Shown here one piece after another: positions 32,092-40,925 of a stretch of DNA of 44,341 bases. The first letter of the stretch is position 1; every line of letters begins with the position of its first letter. Source of the stretch: Hassallia byssoidea VB512170 (GTDB lineage: Bacteria; Cyanobacteriota; Cyanobacteriia; Cyanobacteriales; Nostocaceae); contig NZ_JTCM02000053.1 of assembly GCF_000817785.2 (NCBI RefSeq), forward strand, positions 1 through 44,341. Reading direction: 5' to 3'. The notes under the pieces are model-generated. The model saw only the letters and a list, made by a program, of their open reading frames with translations, was not told where the DNA came from and made no database searches. A program made the translations under genes and the position numbers.

Positions 32092-32793
32092 ATGTTTCTA
32101 CTATTAAGCCGGGTACTCCTCTGGCTGCTTGTTGGCACAATCGTCTATTCTTTGTTCCAGAGATTTTATCCCTCAGGAAATTTTGGCGGACGATTGGTCG
32201 TAGTTATTTTGTTGCTCGTTTTAGCGCTGTCATTTATTAACCCTAATGAACCGGCGGTGGCTTCGTTGTGGAGAGTGGTGTCATTTCCGCTCAAGCCTTT
32301 GGGAGCATCAATGTTGATGATGATGTTTGCAGCTCAAAGAATCAAGGGTGGAGCAATAGACAAACCAGGCGGATACTTGCTTGGCTGGGCGTTAACGATT
32401 TTAATATTGGCAAGTACACCAGCTGTTGCCTATTTCTTAGTTAGATCGCCTGTGGCAATGGTAGGTTCACCCTCAATCGCCAGTCAAATCGAAAATTACC
32501 GCCTCGCGTCAACATCTGGGACACTAGTAGCATTGGGGCGATCGCCTGATGCAATTATTTCTGATGTCGTGGCGAAGCGCATTCTACCTGCTGTGGATAC
32601 AAGTGTGGCAACCATAGCATTAAACAACCTGGAGATTAAAGTTCCACCCTACCTGTTGCAAAATCCTGCGGATATCACCAGACGAGGATTGCGGCTAGAA
32701 GACTTTGTACCCAATGCAGAAACACTGTCACTAACAACGCGAGTTTGGGAAAGTTATCTCAACCAGACTTACTTCTTCTTGCGTGGCAGGTAA
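32092..32793 (+). CDS. YdcF/DUF218-related membrane protein lacking its core domain
   Basis: A 233-residue membrane protein. Three to four N-terminal helices (about 3-18, 34-50, 62-83, 101-124) include FPLKPLGASMLMMMFAA, which fits the N-terminal part of cyanobacterial YdcF (DUF218) proteins as I recall them. The C-terminus (LRLEDFVPNAETLSLTTRVWESYLNQTYFFLRGR) also looks like their end. Those proteins are about 350 residues, with a soluble DUF218 core in between that here is reduced to some 60 residues (ALGRSPDAIISD ...). I infer an internally deleted but still open reading frame. A terminator follows at 32829. What remains is probably non-enzymatic. Confidence 0.65.
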   Translation: MFLLLSRVLLWLLVGTIVYSLFQRFYPSGNFGGRLVVVILLLVLALSFINPNEPAVASLWRVVSFPLKPLGASMLMMMFAAQRIKGGAIDKPGGYLLGWALTILILASTPAVAYFLVRSPVAMVGSPSIASQIENYRLASTSGTLVALGRSPDAIISDVVAKRILPAVDTSVATIALNNLEIKVPPYLLQNPADITRRGLRLEDFVPNAETLSLTTRVWESYLNQTYFFLRGR

Positions 32794-32828
32794 CGGCGCT
32801 TCAGTCTAAGGCAAAAGGGAAAAGGTAA

Positions 32829-32880
32829 AATTAAAAGGATGCAAGCCCCTCAATTTATGGGGCAATTCTTTTAATTTTTT
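32829..32880 (+). terminator. Terminator with outer AT stem
   Basis: GCCCC/GGGGC (32845-32849, 32859-32863) inside an outer AATTAAAAG/CTTTTAATT stem (32829-32837, 32869-32877), ending in a run of T. It should end transcription of the gene at 32092. Confidence 0.6.
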
Positions 32881-32977
32881 ACTTATTTCTTTCATGAGTC
32901 GCGCCTAGAATTCCCTCAGCTTAGAGTCGAGTCCAGGAAGAATAAGCATCCTGAAAAAACTTTCTTTAGAATAGAGG

Positions 32978-33078
32978 TTCCATTACCCATTACCTATTCC
33001 CCATTCCCCATTACCCATTCCCTATAACCCATTCCCCATTACCCATTCCCTATTACCCATTCCCCATTCCCCATTCCC
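32978..33078. repeat. Heptad tandem repeat (CCCATTC/CCCATTA) up to the ABC exporter start
   Basis: Some 14 imperfect copies of ACCCATT/CCCATTC, ending 5 nt before the ATG at 33084. This is the same unit as near 30500 and, inverted, at 11343 and 11439. Confidence 0.92.
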
Positions 33079-33083
33079 CTTAA

Positions 33084-34835
33084 ATGGCACAATCACGACG
33101 ACTTGCTAAACTCGGTGCTTACATGCGTCCCCATTGGCGGGAGGCAACATTAGGTATTATTGCTTTGTTGATTGTCAACGGTTTGGGGGTTTATATCCCC
33201 TTATTAATTCGTTCGGCAGTTGACAAACTCTCAGCCAGCTTTAGCTTGAGCCAAATACTAAATTCTGTAGTACCAATCTTCTTTCTGAGTACGGCAATGT
33301 GGTTAATGCGTATGGCTTCGCGCATTTGGCTGTTTGGGGTGGGGCGTCAGGTAGAATTTGACTTGAAACAACAGATTTTTGAACACTTACTGAAATTAGA
33401 ACCGGCTTATTTTGCTACGAATACTGCTGGTGATTTGATTAGTAGAGCGACTAGTGATGTAGATAATATCCGCAGGTTGTTGGGTTTTGCTGTATTAAGT
33501 TTGGCAAATACTGTGTTTGCCTACGCTTTGACGCTGCCGGTGATGCTGTCTTTGAGTGTGGATTTGACATTAGCTTCTCTGGCAGTTTATCCATTGATGT
33601 TTTTGTTGGTGCATGTGTTTAGCGATCGCTTACGCAACCAACAAGCAGCAGTACAAGAGAAAATTTCCGACATCAGCGATCTCATCCAAGAGGATATATC
33701 AGGTATTGCCCTAATTAAAATCTACGCCCAAGAAGAAAACGAGCGTCGCGCTTTCTTGGAAAAAAATAAGAATTTATTTGAGGCTAACCTGCAATTAGCG
33801 AACACCCGAAATCGATTATTCCCCCTAATTGGCGGACTCGCTAGTCTCAGTTCGCTAGTTATTATCTGGTTGGGGGCAACGCGAATCGCTTCGGGGAACC
33901 TCGGCGTGGGCGATTTTGTCGCACTGTTGCTTTATGTAGAGCGTCTGGTTTTCCCCACCGCTTTGTTAGGATTTACAATTACTGCTTATCAACGCGGTGA
34001 AGTTAGTATCGATCGCATTCAGGCGATTCTTTCTGTCACACCACAAATTGAAGATACAAGCGCCGCTATACATCTACCTTTAGACACAATTAAAGGGGAA
34101 TTGTCTGCGAAAAATCTCAGTTTCACTTATCCGGGTGCTGCCACCGCAGCTTTAGATAAAGTTAACTTTACCATTACTCCTGGGGAAACTGTGTCAATTG
34201 TCGGTGCGATCGGTTCGGGTAAATCAACTTTGGCGAATGCTTTGCCACGTTTGTTAGATATTGAATCAGGGCAGTTATTTTTGGATGGTAAAGACATCAC
34301 CCAAATAGAGTTGGCAGATTTAAGAAATGCGATCGCCTACGTTCCTCAAGATAGCTTTCTATTTAGTACCACCATCAAAAATAATATCCGCTACGGCGAT
34401 CCTTTCAGCGAACAACAAGATGTAGAATCAGCTGCCCATCTCGCACAAATTCACCCAGAAATTATTAATTTTCCGCAACAATATGAAACTTTGGTAGGAG
34501 AACGTGGTATTACTCTTTCTGGCGGTCAGCGACAACGCACTGCTTTAGCTAGAGCAATGTTAGTTGATGCCCCAGTGTTAGTTTTGGATGATGCCCTCTC
34601 CAGCGTTGATAATCAAACAGCTACACAAATCTTAAAAAATCTCTCTGGTGGTACGCAACGTAAAACTGTTGTTTTTATCACTCATCAATTATCTGCCGCT
34701 GCTGTTGCCGATCGCATTATTGTGATGGATAAAGGTAGAATTGTCCAGACAGGCAATCACTTAGAACTTGTACAGCAACCGGGGCTTTACAGAAATTTAT
34801 GGAGTCAGCATCAAGTAGAAGAATTATTGCATTAA
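33084..34835 (+). CDS. ABC exporter, fused membrane and ATPase domains (MdlB/MsbA type)
   Basis: A 583-residue half-transporter working as a homo- or heterodimer in the inner membrane. The six-helix exporter domain spans about 1-310. The ATPase domain has Walker A GAIGSGKST (about 375), Q-loop YVPQDSF, signature LSGGQRQRTALARA, Walker B VLVLDDALSSVD and the H-loop ITHQ. All catalytic residues are intact, so it can be a full ATPase site on both sides. Substrate (lipid, peptide or drug) is not predictable. Its whole visible leader is a heptad repeat and no Shine-Dalgarno is seen. The next gene starts 113 bp downstream. Confidence 0.95.
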   Translation: MAQSRRLAKLGAYMRPHWREATLGIIALLIVNGLGVYIPLLIRSAVDKLSASFSLSQILNSVVPIFFLSTAMWLMRMASRIWLFGVGRQVEFDLKQQIFEHLLKLEPAYFATNTAGDLISRATSDVDNIRRLLGFAVLSLANTVFAYALTLPVMLSLSVDLTLASLAVYPLMFLLVHVFSDRLRNQQAAVQEKISDISDLIQEDISGIALIKIYAQEENERRAFLEKNKNLFEANLQLANTRNRLFPLIGGLASLSSLVIIWLGATRIASGNLGVGDFVALLLYVERLVFPTALLGFTITAYQRGEVSIDRIQAILSVTPQIEDTSAAIHLPLDTIKGELSAKNLSFTYPGAATAALDKVNFTITPGETVSIVGAIGSGKSTLANALPRLLDIESGQLFLDGKDITQIELADLRNAIAYVPQDSFLFSTTIKNNIRYGDPFSEQQDVESAAHLAQIHPEIINFPQQYETLVGERGITLSGGQRQRTALARAMLVDAPVLVLDDALSSVDNQTATQILKNLSGGTQRKTVVFITHQLSAAAVADRIIVMDKGRIVQTGNHLELVQQPGLYRNLWSQHQVEELLH

Positions 34836-34947
34836 GTTTTTATAATATTGCTACTGTCAATAATTTCCACTAGGGATAATTATCATTGCAGCGCGTATAA
34901 TTTATCAGCGGAATATTTCCAAGAAATTATACTCAGTATTTTCTCAG

Positions 34948-36264
34948 ATGCTGCAATTTTTGCAAAGCTTTTTTAGTGATGGCTCATTCATTCCACATGG
35001 ACATTGTTACCTCTGGAAACCTTGGTTAGTGTGGATACATATCGCATCAGATTCTTTGATTGCCCTAGTCTATTACTCTATCCCGGTTATCCTTGTCTAC
35101 TTTGTCAAAAAGCGAGAGGATTTACCCTTCAAATGGATAATTCTATTATTTGGAGCTTTTATCGTCTCTTGTGGTACAACACACATAATGGACGTGTGGA
35201 CGCTTTGGCATCCGACTTACTGGCTATCCGCTTTTTTGAAAGTTATTACTGCCTTGGTTTCTTTGTCTACAGCTATTGCACTGCTACCAGTAATTCCCAA
35301 GGCAATAGCTTTGCCAAGTCCAGCACAACTAGAAACTGCAAACTGCCAATTGAAACTTGCTCTTGGTGAACTGGCAAATACACAAGCTCAACTAATTCAA
35401 ACTGAAAAAATGTCTTCTTTAGGACAGTTAGTTGCAGGAATTGCCCACGAAATTAACAATCCTGCTAACTTTATTTATGGCAATATTGCCCCTGCCCATG
35501 AGTATGTGCAAGATTTATTCAGTTTGATTTCACTTTATGAAAAATATTATCCCTGTACAACACCAGAGATTCATGCTTATGCAGAAGAAATAGACCTTGA
35601 TTTTATTAAAGCAGACTTCCCCAAAATTTTATCTTCTATAAAAATGGGAAGCGATCGCATCCGCCAAATAGTTTTATCGTTGCGAAATTTCTCCCGATTA
35701 GGTGAAGCGGAAATAAAGAAAGTTGATCTACACGAAGGTATTGATAGTACTCTTGTGATTTTGCAAAATCGTTTAAAAGCTAAAACAAATTCTCCAGCTA
35801 TCGAAGTTATTAAAGAATATGGCGATTTGCCTAAAGTCGAATGCTATGCCGGACAGATTAATCAAGTGTTTATGCATATCCTAACTAATGCCATTGATAC
35901 TTTAGAGGAATCAATGGTCAGTTGTCAGGGAATGATTTCAGTTAGGACACCTGGAGTTACTGGCAAAACAACTGATAATGGACAGAACGATAAACCCCAA
36001 ATTCGCATTTCCACTCAAGTTGTAGACAATAATCAAGTGATGATTCGGTTTTATGACAATGGTTGTGGGATGACAGAAGAAGTAAAGCAAAAAATGTTTG
36101 ACCCGTTCTTTACGACAAAATCTGTCGGTTCAGGTACAGGTTTAGGGATGTCGATTAGCTACCAAATTATTGACAAACATGGTGGTCAGTTGAAGTGTAT
36201 TTCCGCACCGCTTCAAGGTACAGAGTTTATCATCCAGATTCCGATTCATGTAAAACATAATTAA
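34948..36264 (+). CDS. Histidine kinase with ethylene-receptor-like transmembrane domain
   Basis: A 438-residue sensor kinase. The N-terminal 115 residues form three helices of the ethylene-binding type: HIASDSLIALVYYSIP (Asp35, Tyr42/43, Pro46), FIVSCGTTHIMDVWTLW with Cys75 and His79, the copper ligands of plant ETR1 and cyanobacterial receptors (Ile72 also fits), and a third helix (95-118). There is no GAF domain; a short coiled coil (125-155) leads directly to HisKA (GIAHEINNP, His167) and HATPase (VFMHILTNAIDTL, FYDNGCGM, GSGTGLGMSI). It may therefore sense ethylene or a related ligand via Cu(I) (inference from conserved residues). No response regulator is adjacent. No clear Shine-Dalgarno. 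Confidence 0.92.
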   Translation: MLQFLQSFFSDGSFIPHGHCYLWKPWLVWIHIASDSLIALVYYSIPVILVYFVKKREDLPFKWIILLFGAFIVSCGTTHIMDVWTLWHPTYWLSAFLKVITALVSLSTAIALLPVIPKAIALPSPAQLETANCQLKLALGELANTQAQLIQTEKMSSLGQLVAGIAHEINNPANFIYGNIAPAHEYVQDLFSLISLYEKYYPCTTPEIHAYAEEIDLDFIKADFPKILSSIKMGSDRIRQIVLSLRNFSRLGEAEIKKVDLHEGIDSTLVILQNRLKAKTNSPAIEVIKEYGDLPKVECYAGQINQVFMHILTNAIDTLEESMVSCQGMISVRTPGVTGKTTDNGQNDKPQIRISTQVVDNNQVMIRFYDNGCGMTEEVKQKMFDPFFTTKSVGSGTGLGMSISYQIIDKHGGQLKCISAPLQGTEFIIQIPIHVKHN

Positions 36265-36333
36265 TTCTTTTTAGCGCCATTCACTGCACATTACTGCTAC
36301 ATTCAAGTTAATCCTAGTTTTGAGGGATTATCA

Positions 36334-37020
36334 ATGACAGTCTCTATAGAGTATATCCCCGTTACCCCAATTGAATATCCGGATGAGGACGGTAAGCCAA
36401 TGGCTGAAAGTGACCAAGCGCGTTTTTATCTACGTTATGGAACAGAGGTGCTGGAGGTTTACTTTCAAAACCTTCCTAATGTGTATGTTTCCGGAAATTT
36501 ATTTATTTACTACGAAGAAGGTAATCCAGAAGCAGTTGTTGCCCCAGATGTCTTTGTAGTTTTTGGAGTCGAAAATCGCCAACGTCGTTCTTACAAAACT
36601 TGGGAAGAAAACAATAAAAGTCCTGATTTTGTTTTAGAAATTACCTCAAAAGCAACCCGCAGTAAAGACCAAGGTGCAAAGAAAGGAATCTACGCTTTTT
36701 TAGGAGTGCGTGAATATTTCCAATATGACCCTACAGGTGATTATCTTACTCCTCAACTTCAGGGTTTACGCTTAGTTGAGGGCAATTATTTCCCGATTGC
36801 TAGTAATACCTTAGAAGATGGTACTGTGTCTCTAACCAGTGAAGTTTTAGGGTTAGAGTTACGAGTTAAGTCTGGGGATATGCGCTTTTACGATGCAGCA
36901 ACGGGCAAAACACTGCTAACTTATGAAGAAGAAGCTGCCGCACGACAAGCAGCAGAAGAGAAAGCGCAAAAATTAGCCGCTAAACTCAGAGAGTTGAATA
37001 TCGATCCAGATGCACTTTAG
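36334..37020 (+). CDS. Uma2 family (DUF820) restriction-endonuclease-like protein
   Basis: A 228-residue member of a PD-(D/E)xK family greatly expanded in cyanobacteria. The core shows VVAPDVFVVFG (Asp) and SPDFVLEITSKATRSKD (Glu-x-Lys-like pattern), then YAFLGVREYFQYDP, the usual Uma2 segment. The C-terminal 40 residues form an Ala/Glu-rich helix (EEEAAARQAAEEKAQKLAAKLRELN). The physiological function of the family is unsettled. GAGGGA precedes the ATG. A perfect hairpin follows the stop. Confidence 0.92.
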   Translation: MTVSIEYIPVTPIEYPDEDGKPMAESDQARFYLRYGTEVLEVYFQNLPNVYVSGNLFIYYEEGNPEAVVAPDVFVVFGVENRQRRSYKTWEENNKSPDFVLEITSKATRSKDQGAKKGIYAFLGVREYFQYDPTGDYLTPQLQGLRLVEGNYFPIASNTLEDGTVSLTSEVLGLELRVKSGDMRFYDAATGKTLLTYEEEAAARQAAEEKAQKLAAKLRELNIDPDAL

Positions 37021-37034
37021 CACAAGATCCCACA

Positions 37035-37068
37035 AGATCCCCGACTTCTGGCGAGAAGTCGGGGATCT
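37035..37068. repeat. Perfect hairpin AGATCCCCGACTTCT/AGAAGTCGGGGATCT
   Basis: Two 15-nt arms with a GGCG loop, 14 bp after the Uma2 stop. Without a T-run it is more likely a dispersed palindromic repeat than a classical terminator, though it could stop or protect the transcript. Confidence 0.9.
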
Positions 37069-37157
37069 CAAGGGGATCTAAAAGATGAAAACATGCGTTA
37101 GTTTTTTTGAGATTTGGGCACTATAAATAACCTCAAAAAAACTATTTGGCATAAACG

Positions 37158-37811
37158 ATGTTTCACACTGAGTTATCAAATCGTGTTTCTGGCGAGTTTC
37201 CTGGATCTAGATTACTGTATCGCCATGTTTACGCGATCGCTTCTCTACTTGTAATTAGCCTGCTGAGTTCATTTACGCTGACCCAACACCTAGCCATTTG
37301 TAACTGGTTTGATGGCTTTCTGGGGGGGTTAGCACATCCTGTACTCGGCTTGCATCATATGGTTAGTGTGGTTGCTATTGGCTTAATTTCTGGTGTAGTT
37401 GTGCGTGGCACTTTCATACCCGCAGGCTTTGTGTTCGCAACGCTGTTAGGAACTATCAATCATCTACTATATCTGGATTTACCAGGCGCAGAAACAGCGA
37501 TCGCCTTTTTCACAATCGTTTTTGCGGTTATGCTAGCAATTCCCAGTCAACCAAATCTAATGGTAGTGGTGCTGCTGACGGCTACAGCTGGTTTATTTCA
37601 CGGTTATACTTATGGTCAAGCGATTTTAGAGACACCAATCAGTTCACAAATTGCTTATATGCTGGGTTTGACCTTGACTCAATTTGTTGTTGCCATGAGT
37701 GCCAGAGAAATTGGCAATATAATCAGCGTGGGAAAACTTCAGAATATTCGCAATGCTGGCTTCGCTTTTTGGGCGATCGGCATCGTTTTTCTTAGTTACT
37801 CGATAATATAA
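37158..37811 (+). CDS. HupE/UreJ family metal transporter
   Basis: A 217-residue inner-membrane protein with about six helices. It carries the HupE/UreJ hallmark AHPVLGLHHMVSVVAIGL (about 60-77), whose His residues are implicated in nickel or cobalt binding, and FHGYTYG (about 155-161). Members transport Ni or Co for hydrogenase or urease, but no such genes are in the window. The N-terminal region (1-40) includes an extra helix that could act as a signal. Length matches the family. Confidence 0.9.
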   Translation: MFHTELSNRVSGEFPGSRLLYRHVYAIASLLVISLLSSFTLTQHLAICNWFDGFLGGLAHPVLGLHHMVSVVAIGLISGVVVRGTFIPAGFVFATLLGTINHLLYLDLPGAETAIAFFTIVFAVMLAIPSQPNLMVVVLLTATAGLFHGYTYGQAILETPISSQIAYMLGLTLTQFVVAMSAREIGNIISVGKLQNIRNAGFAFWAIGIVFLSYSII

Positions 37812-37901
37812 ACTACTTTAATTTACAGTAAATAAATCATGGTAATTGCTAAACAGCATGAGCCAATATCTATTAGCAATTACCCCTAAACAACTAAGTT
37901 C

Positions 37902-38579
37902 CTAGAAAGCTCCTACTTTTGCAAATATGACGTAGATTGTTTTCAAAATCAACTGCAAGTCATATAGCGGATGCCAATTTGCTTGATAACGCAAGTCTAA
38001 ATCGACCACTTGCTCAAAATTTTTCACGCTTGAACGACCGTTAACTTGCCATTCACCAGTCATCCCTGGTTTAACATTTAAACGTTGCCAGTGACGCTGA
38101 TTGTAGTAAGCTACTTCATCAGCGGTAGGGGGACGGGTTCCTACTAAACTCATTTCGCCTACTAGCACATTCCAAAACTGGGGAAGTTCATCCAAGCTGG
38201 TACTTCTTAAAAAGCGCCCCACTTTTGTTACACGGAAGTCATTTTTATTTTTAAACAAAAGTCCATTAGCTTCGTTATCCACTAACGATTTTAATTTTTC
38301 GGCATCAACAACCATTGATCGGAATTTACGCATACGAAATGAACGTCCTTGTAGCCCATAACGTTCTTGAGCGAAGAAAATTGGACCGGAACTATCGATT
38401 TTAATTGCTAGTGCTATCGGCACAAAGGCGATCGCTAAAATCAAAAGTCCTATCAAGCTTCCGAAAATATCTAAACAACGTTTAAGTTTAGACTGCACTG
38501 ATGGGTGAGGGGTAAGTGCTAATTCCCAAACTTGTGAAGTTGCACCCTGGAAAACGGTTTTTAATGGTGTTTGGTACAT
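37902..38579 (-). CDS. Polyprenyl-phosphate sugar transferase (WbaP/PglC type)
   Basis: A 225-residue bacterial sugar transferase that starts exopolysaccharide or glycan repeats by moving a sugar-1-phosphate onto a lipid carrier. Features: the N-terminal membrane segment (LKRCLDIFGSLIGLLILAIAFVPIALAIKID), GPIFFAQERYG, FRMRKFRSMVVDAE, RVTKVGRFLRSTSLDELPQFWNVLVGEMSLVGTRPP and PGMTGEWQVNGRS, which are the family's conserved catalytic core. The short N-terminus lacks extra helices, so it is the compact form. No other glycan genes are directly adjacent; GalE at 30562 is the nearest related enzyme. Confidence 0.95.
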   Translation of the reverse strand: MYQTPLKTVFQGATSQVWELALTPHPSVQSKLKRCLDIFGSLIGLLILAIAFVPIALAIKIDSSGPIFFAQERYGLQGRSFRMRKFRSMVVDAEKLKSLVDNEANGLLFKNKNDFRVTKVGRFLRSTSLDELPQFWNVLVGEMSLVGTRPPTADEVAYYNQRHWQRLNVKPGMTGEWQVNGRSSVKNFEQVVDLDLRYQANWHPLYDLQLILKTIYVIFAKVGAF

Positions 38580-39147
38580 TGCCGAGCCGAATATTAAGCG
38601 AAGAACGTAAAATCACGGAGCTTTAATTCGACTATAGACTTAGCTTCAGGAAAAGAAAATCCATGTCCCCAGTAGTTTCACTGAATCTTCATCAATCAGA
38701 TTGAGATCATCATATTTGATAAACTTAATGTGAAGTTAATTAAATATTACTTATGGTGGATGAAAAATCTTTTTAAATGTGAAGTTAAGATGTATTCATG
38801 TTAGAATTTGCTACCAAATGAGTGCATATACTGGAGAAAATTTCCCACTTCACTCGTTCTGCCGTTAGTCAAGTGCAAAAAGGTCGGCTGATAAATTCCA
38901 AAATATCTGACACAGATGTAAAACCCATCCTTCAAGGTAGATTTTACTAGGTAATGTGCCGGATGGCGCTGTTTGCAAAATGAAAATGTGAGTTAATGCG
39001 AAAGCAATCATCACAACTAAAGAGCAAGACCTTTATATATTCAGCAAAAGCACCGAGGAATAAAATCGCAAATAATATCACAATAGCAGCGAATGCATTG
39101 TGCTGCCTGTATTAACTTATTCAAACATTAGTAGCGAGATTACTTTT
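38580..39147. other. 568-bp intergenic region with a direct repeat AATGTGAAGTTAA
   Basis: AATGTGAAGTTAA occurs at 38727-38739 and 38776-38788. Around the first copy, CTTAA, GTTAA and ATTAC occur 11 bp apart, which could be a Pho-box-like array. No gene is seen; the rest is AT-rich. Confidence 0.4.
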
Positions 39148-39480
39148 ATGCTCTCTCAAAGTTGGGGTGTTACAGACATGGTATCAGCAGGGGTCGAAGT
39201 TAAAATAAATCGCCTAGAATCGATTGTTGAACAAATCGGGGAAGCAGTACTTGCTACCACGGAAACTATTGAACGTTTTGCTGAAAGAGTAGATACTATC
39301 AGCGTGCAAGTAGAAGAACAGGGAAAGCAGGTACAGCAACAGGGTTATCAAATTTTGGCATTATGTGATGCAGTGCAGACCCTTGCTGAATCTCAGGATG
39401 ATACACTGCAAAGGCTAAATCATCTGACACATACCTTAGACCGCTTGATGACATTGATTCAAGGTACATCTGAAGGATGA
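39148..39480 (+). CDS. Small coiled-coil protein of unknown function
   Basis: A 110-residue protein that is almost entirely heptad-patterned, with hydrophobics at a/d positions (VKINRLESIVEQIGEAV, FAERVDTISVQVEEQGKQV, LNHLTHTLDRLMTLI), suggesting an extended coiled-coil oligomer. No membrane segment. The start at 39148 or at the next ATG (39178) is more plausible than a GTG at 39100. No family beyond coiled-coil is recognised; it may be a structural or partner-binding protein. Confidence 0.65.
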   Translation: MLSQSWGVTDMVSAGVEVKINRLESIVEQIGEAVLATTETIERFAERVDTISVQVEEQGKQVQQQGYQILALCDAVQTLAESQDDTLQRLNHLTHTLDRLMTLIQGTSEG

Positions 39481-39624
39481 AGCTATAACGTTCGCATCTA
39501 ACGAGGATATCCGAAGTATAAAGTAGGAAGTGAACAATCTTCGGTCAAGACCACTAGATAATATTTAATTTTTCTTTGGGACTTGCTTTTCCCCGTTAGA
39601 TGAGTGCGACTTACAGCCAAAAAG

Positions 39625-40305
39625 TTAAACTTTTAACTGAGTGACAGCAATTTTACCGGAAAAACATACATCGACATCGCTGCCTGGAGTGCGATCGCGT
39701 TTGCTATATTCTCCTGCATAATAAAAATCATCGCCGTCAACTCGGTAATTAATCGGTAACGGTTTGGTACAAGGTTGGCAAAATACAACTTCTGGATCTG
39801 GTTCTCCCGGCACTAAATGTGGTAAATTAACATTCCAAAAACTTCCAGGCTCTAAAGGGCGCTGAAGTAAGTCAGCTAAAACGCCTTCTGTCCATCTTGC
39901 CGCTACATCCCAATCTACATTCAGCTTGCCTTTACGATAGTGAGAAACCGCGATTCCGGGAATACCGTGCATCGCAGCTTCCCTGACAGCAGCCACAGTT
40001 CCGGAAATATACGCATCAACTCCTAAATTACCGCCAGCATTGATCCCCGATAAAACACACTTGACATTTTGGCTAATTTGTGATAATGCGATTCTGATAC
40101 AATCGGCGGGAGTGCCGGCGATCGCATATTCGCGCTCAGAACGTCGCTGTAAGTGAATGGGACGAGTTGTGGTGACTTGATGTCCGCAACCCGATTGATG
40201 GTGTTTGGGAGCGGCGATAATTATATCTTGACCGTTGACAGCTTTGAGCAGCGATTTAATTCCGGGAGCGTCGATTCCGTCGTCATTGGTGAGGATGAGA
40301 GTCAT
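39625..40305 (-). CDS. surE: 5'/3'-nucleotidase SurE
   Basis: A 226-residue SurE phosphatase acting on nucleoside monophosphates. The metal site is clear: ILTNDDG (Asp8, Asp9) with Ser in HHQSGCGHQVT and Asn in SGINAGGNLG. Also typical are GTPADCIRIAL, YISGTVAAVREAAMHG and AVSHYR. Length is slightly short at the C-terminus but all motifs are present. The 3' end overlaps a weak GTTAAA/TTTAAC hairpin plus T-run that could terminate transcription. Confidence 0.95.
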   Translation of the reverse strand: MTLILTNDDGIDAPGIKSLLKAVNGQDIIIAAPKHHQSGCGHQVTTTRPIHLQRRSEREYAIAGTPADCIRIALSQISQNVKCVLSGINAGGNLGVDAYISGTVAAVREAAMHGIPGIAVSHYRKGKLNVDWDVAARWTEGVLADLLQRPLEPGSFWNVNLPHLVPGEPDPEVVFCQPCTKPLPINYRVDGDDFYYAGEYSKRDRTPGSDVDVCFSGKIAVTQLKV

Positions 40306-40925
40306 ATATTTTTTGCTTCAAAATTCCGAATCTTGCGCTCAAATTTACAACGAAAGTGCTTTCATGTGTGTTTCCCTGCTAGCACGTTGCAACCCATCAA
40401 GCAACTTGCTGAGAAATTTCTCCATAGGATATAATTAACACATCGTTTACAGAGTCCGCTCCCAAGCACTTGGGTTAATCCCAAAACCCAAGGCTGGGAC
40501 GGTTTTTCTTCAATCAAGCTGTAACAGAAATTTGCCTAAGTTTGAAGTTAGATTCAGCGCAGCATAAGCACAATATCCCACCTGGTCGAATGTTCGATTT
40601 GGCTGGATGACCTTTCCCCTACGCTAAAACGCCGACATTACGGGACAGCCAAGTTTAATAGATCCAAGGACACAAGAGCGACTATCAAAGGATGAAGGAA
40701 CCGTCTCCGTTTTGTCTGATTTTTTGTCACCCCAAACTTAACTGCTGAAAATTAAAACACTCATAAGCGTTAAAACGCTTACTACGAAAGAATGAGGGGT
40801 TTTAAGTTTTTCTACTGCCTACACCCTATCCTTAAACGGAAAAGTGGAGAAAAGCAGTTAAAGATGTGATTTTTTATAGTAGTTGTGTAGTATTTTGTCG
40901 AAAGAAGGTATGAAGGATTCATTTT
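40306..40925. other. 620-bp intergenic region upstream of the Psb32-like gene
   Basis: It includes a GGGTT/AACCC-rich stretch (40471-40492) followed by GGCTGGGACGGTTTTT, which could be a hairpin with a T-run, and the repeat at 40765. Frames here (40153-40438) lie partly antisense to surE and are not supported. A small RNA is possible but I cannot assign one. Confidence 0.4.
40765..40787. repeat. Single-hairpin ACTACGA repeat (AAGCGTT/AACGCTT)
   Basis: AAGCGTTAAAACGCTT (40765-40780) plus ACTACGA (40781-40787). The stem differs from other copies at paired positions, so base pairing is kept. Confidence 0.8.

Noticed and set aside
37021-37080. Classical rho-independent terminator after the Uma2 gene
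   Set aside because: The stem is perfect, but no T-run follows; labelled as a dispersed hairpin instead.
40440-40740. Small RNA or riboswitch upstream of the Psb32-like gene
   Set aside because: Some stems are possible but nothing matches a riboswitch or known RNA that I can recognise.
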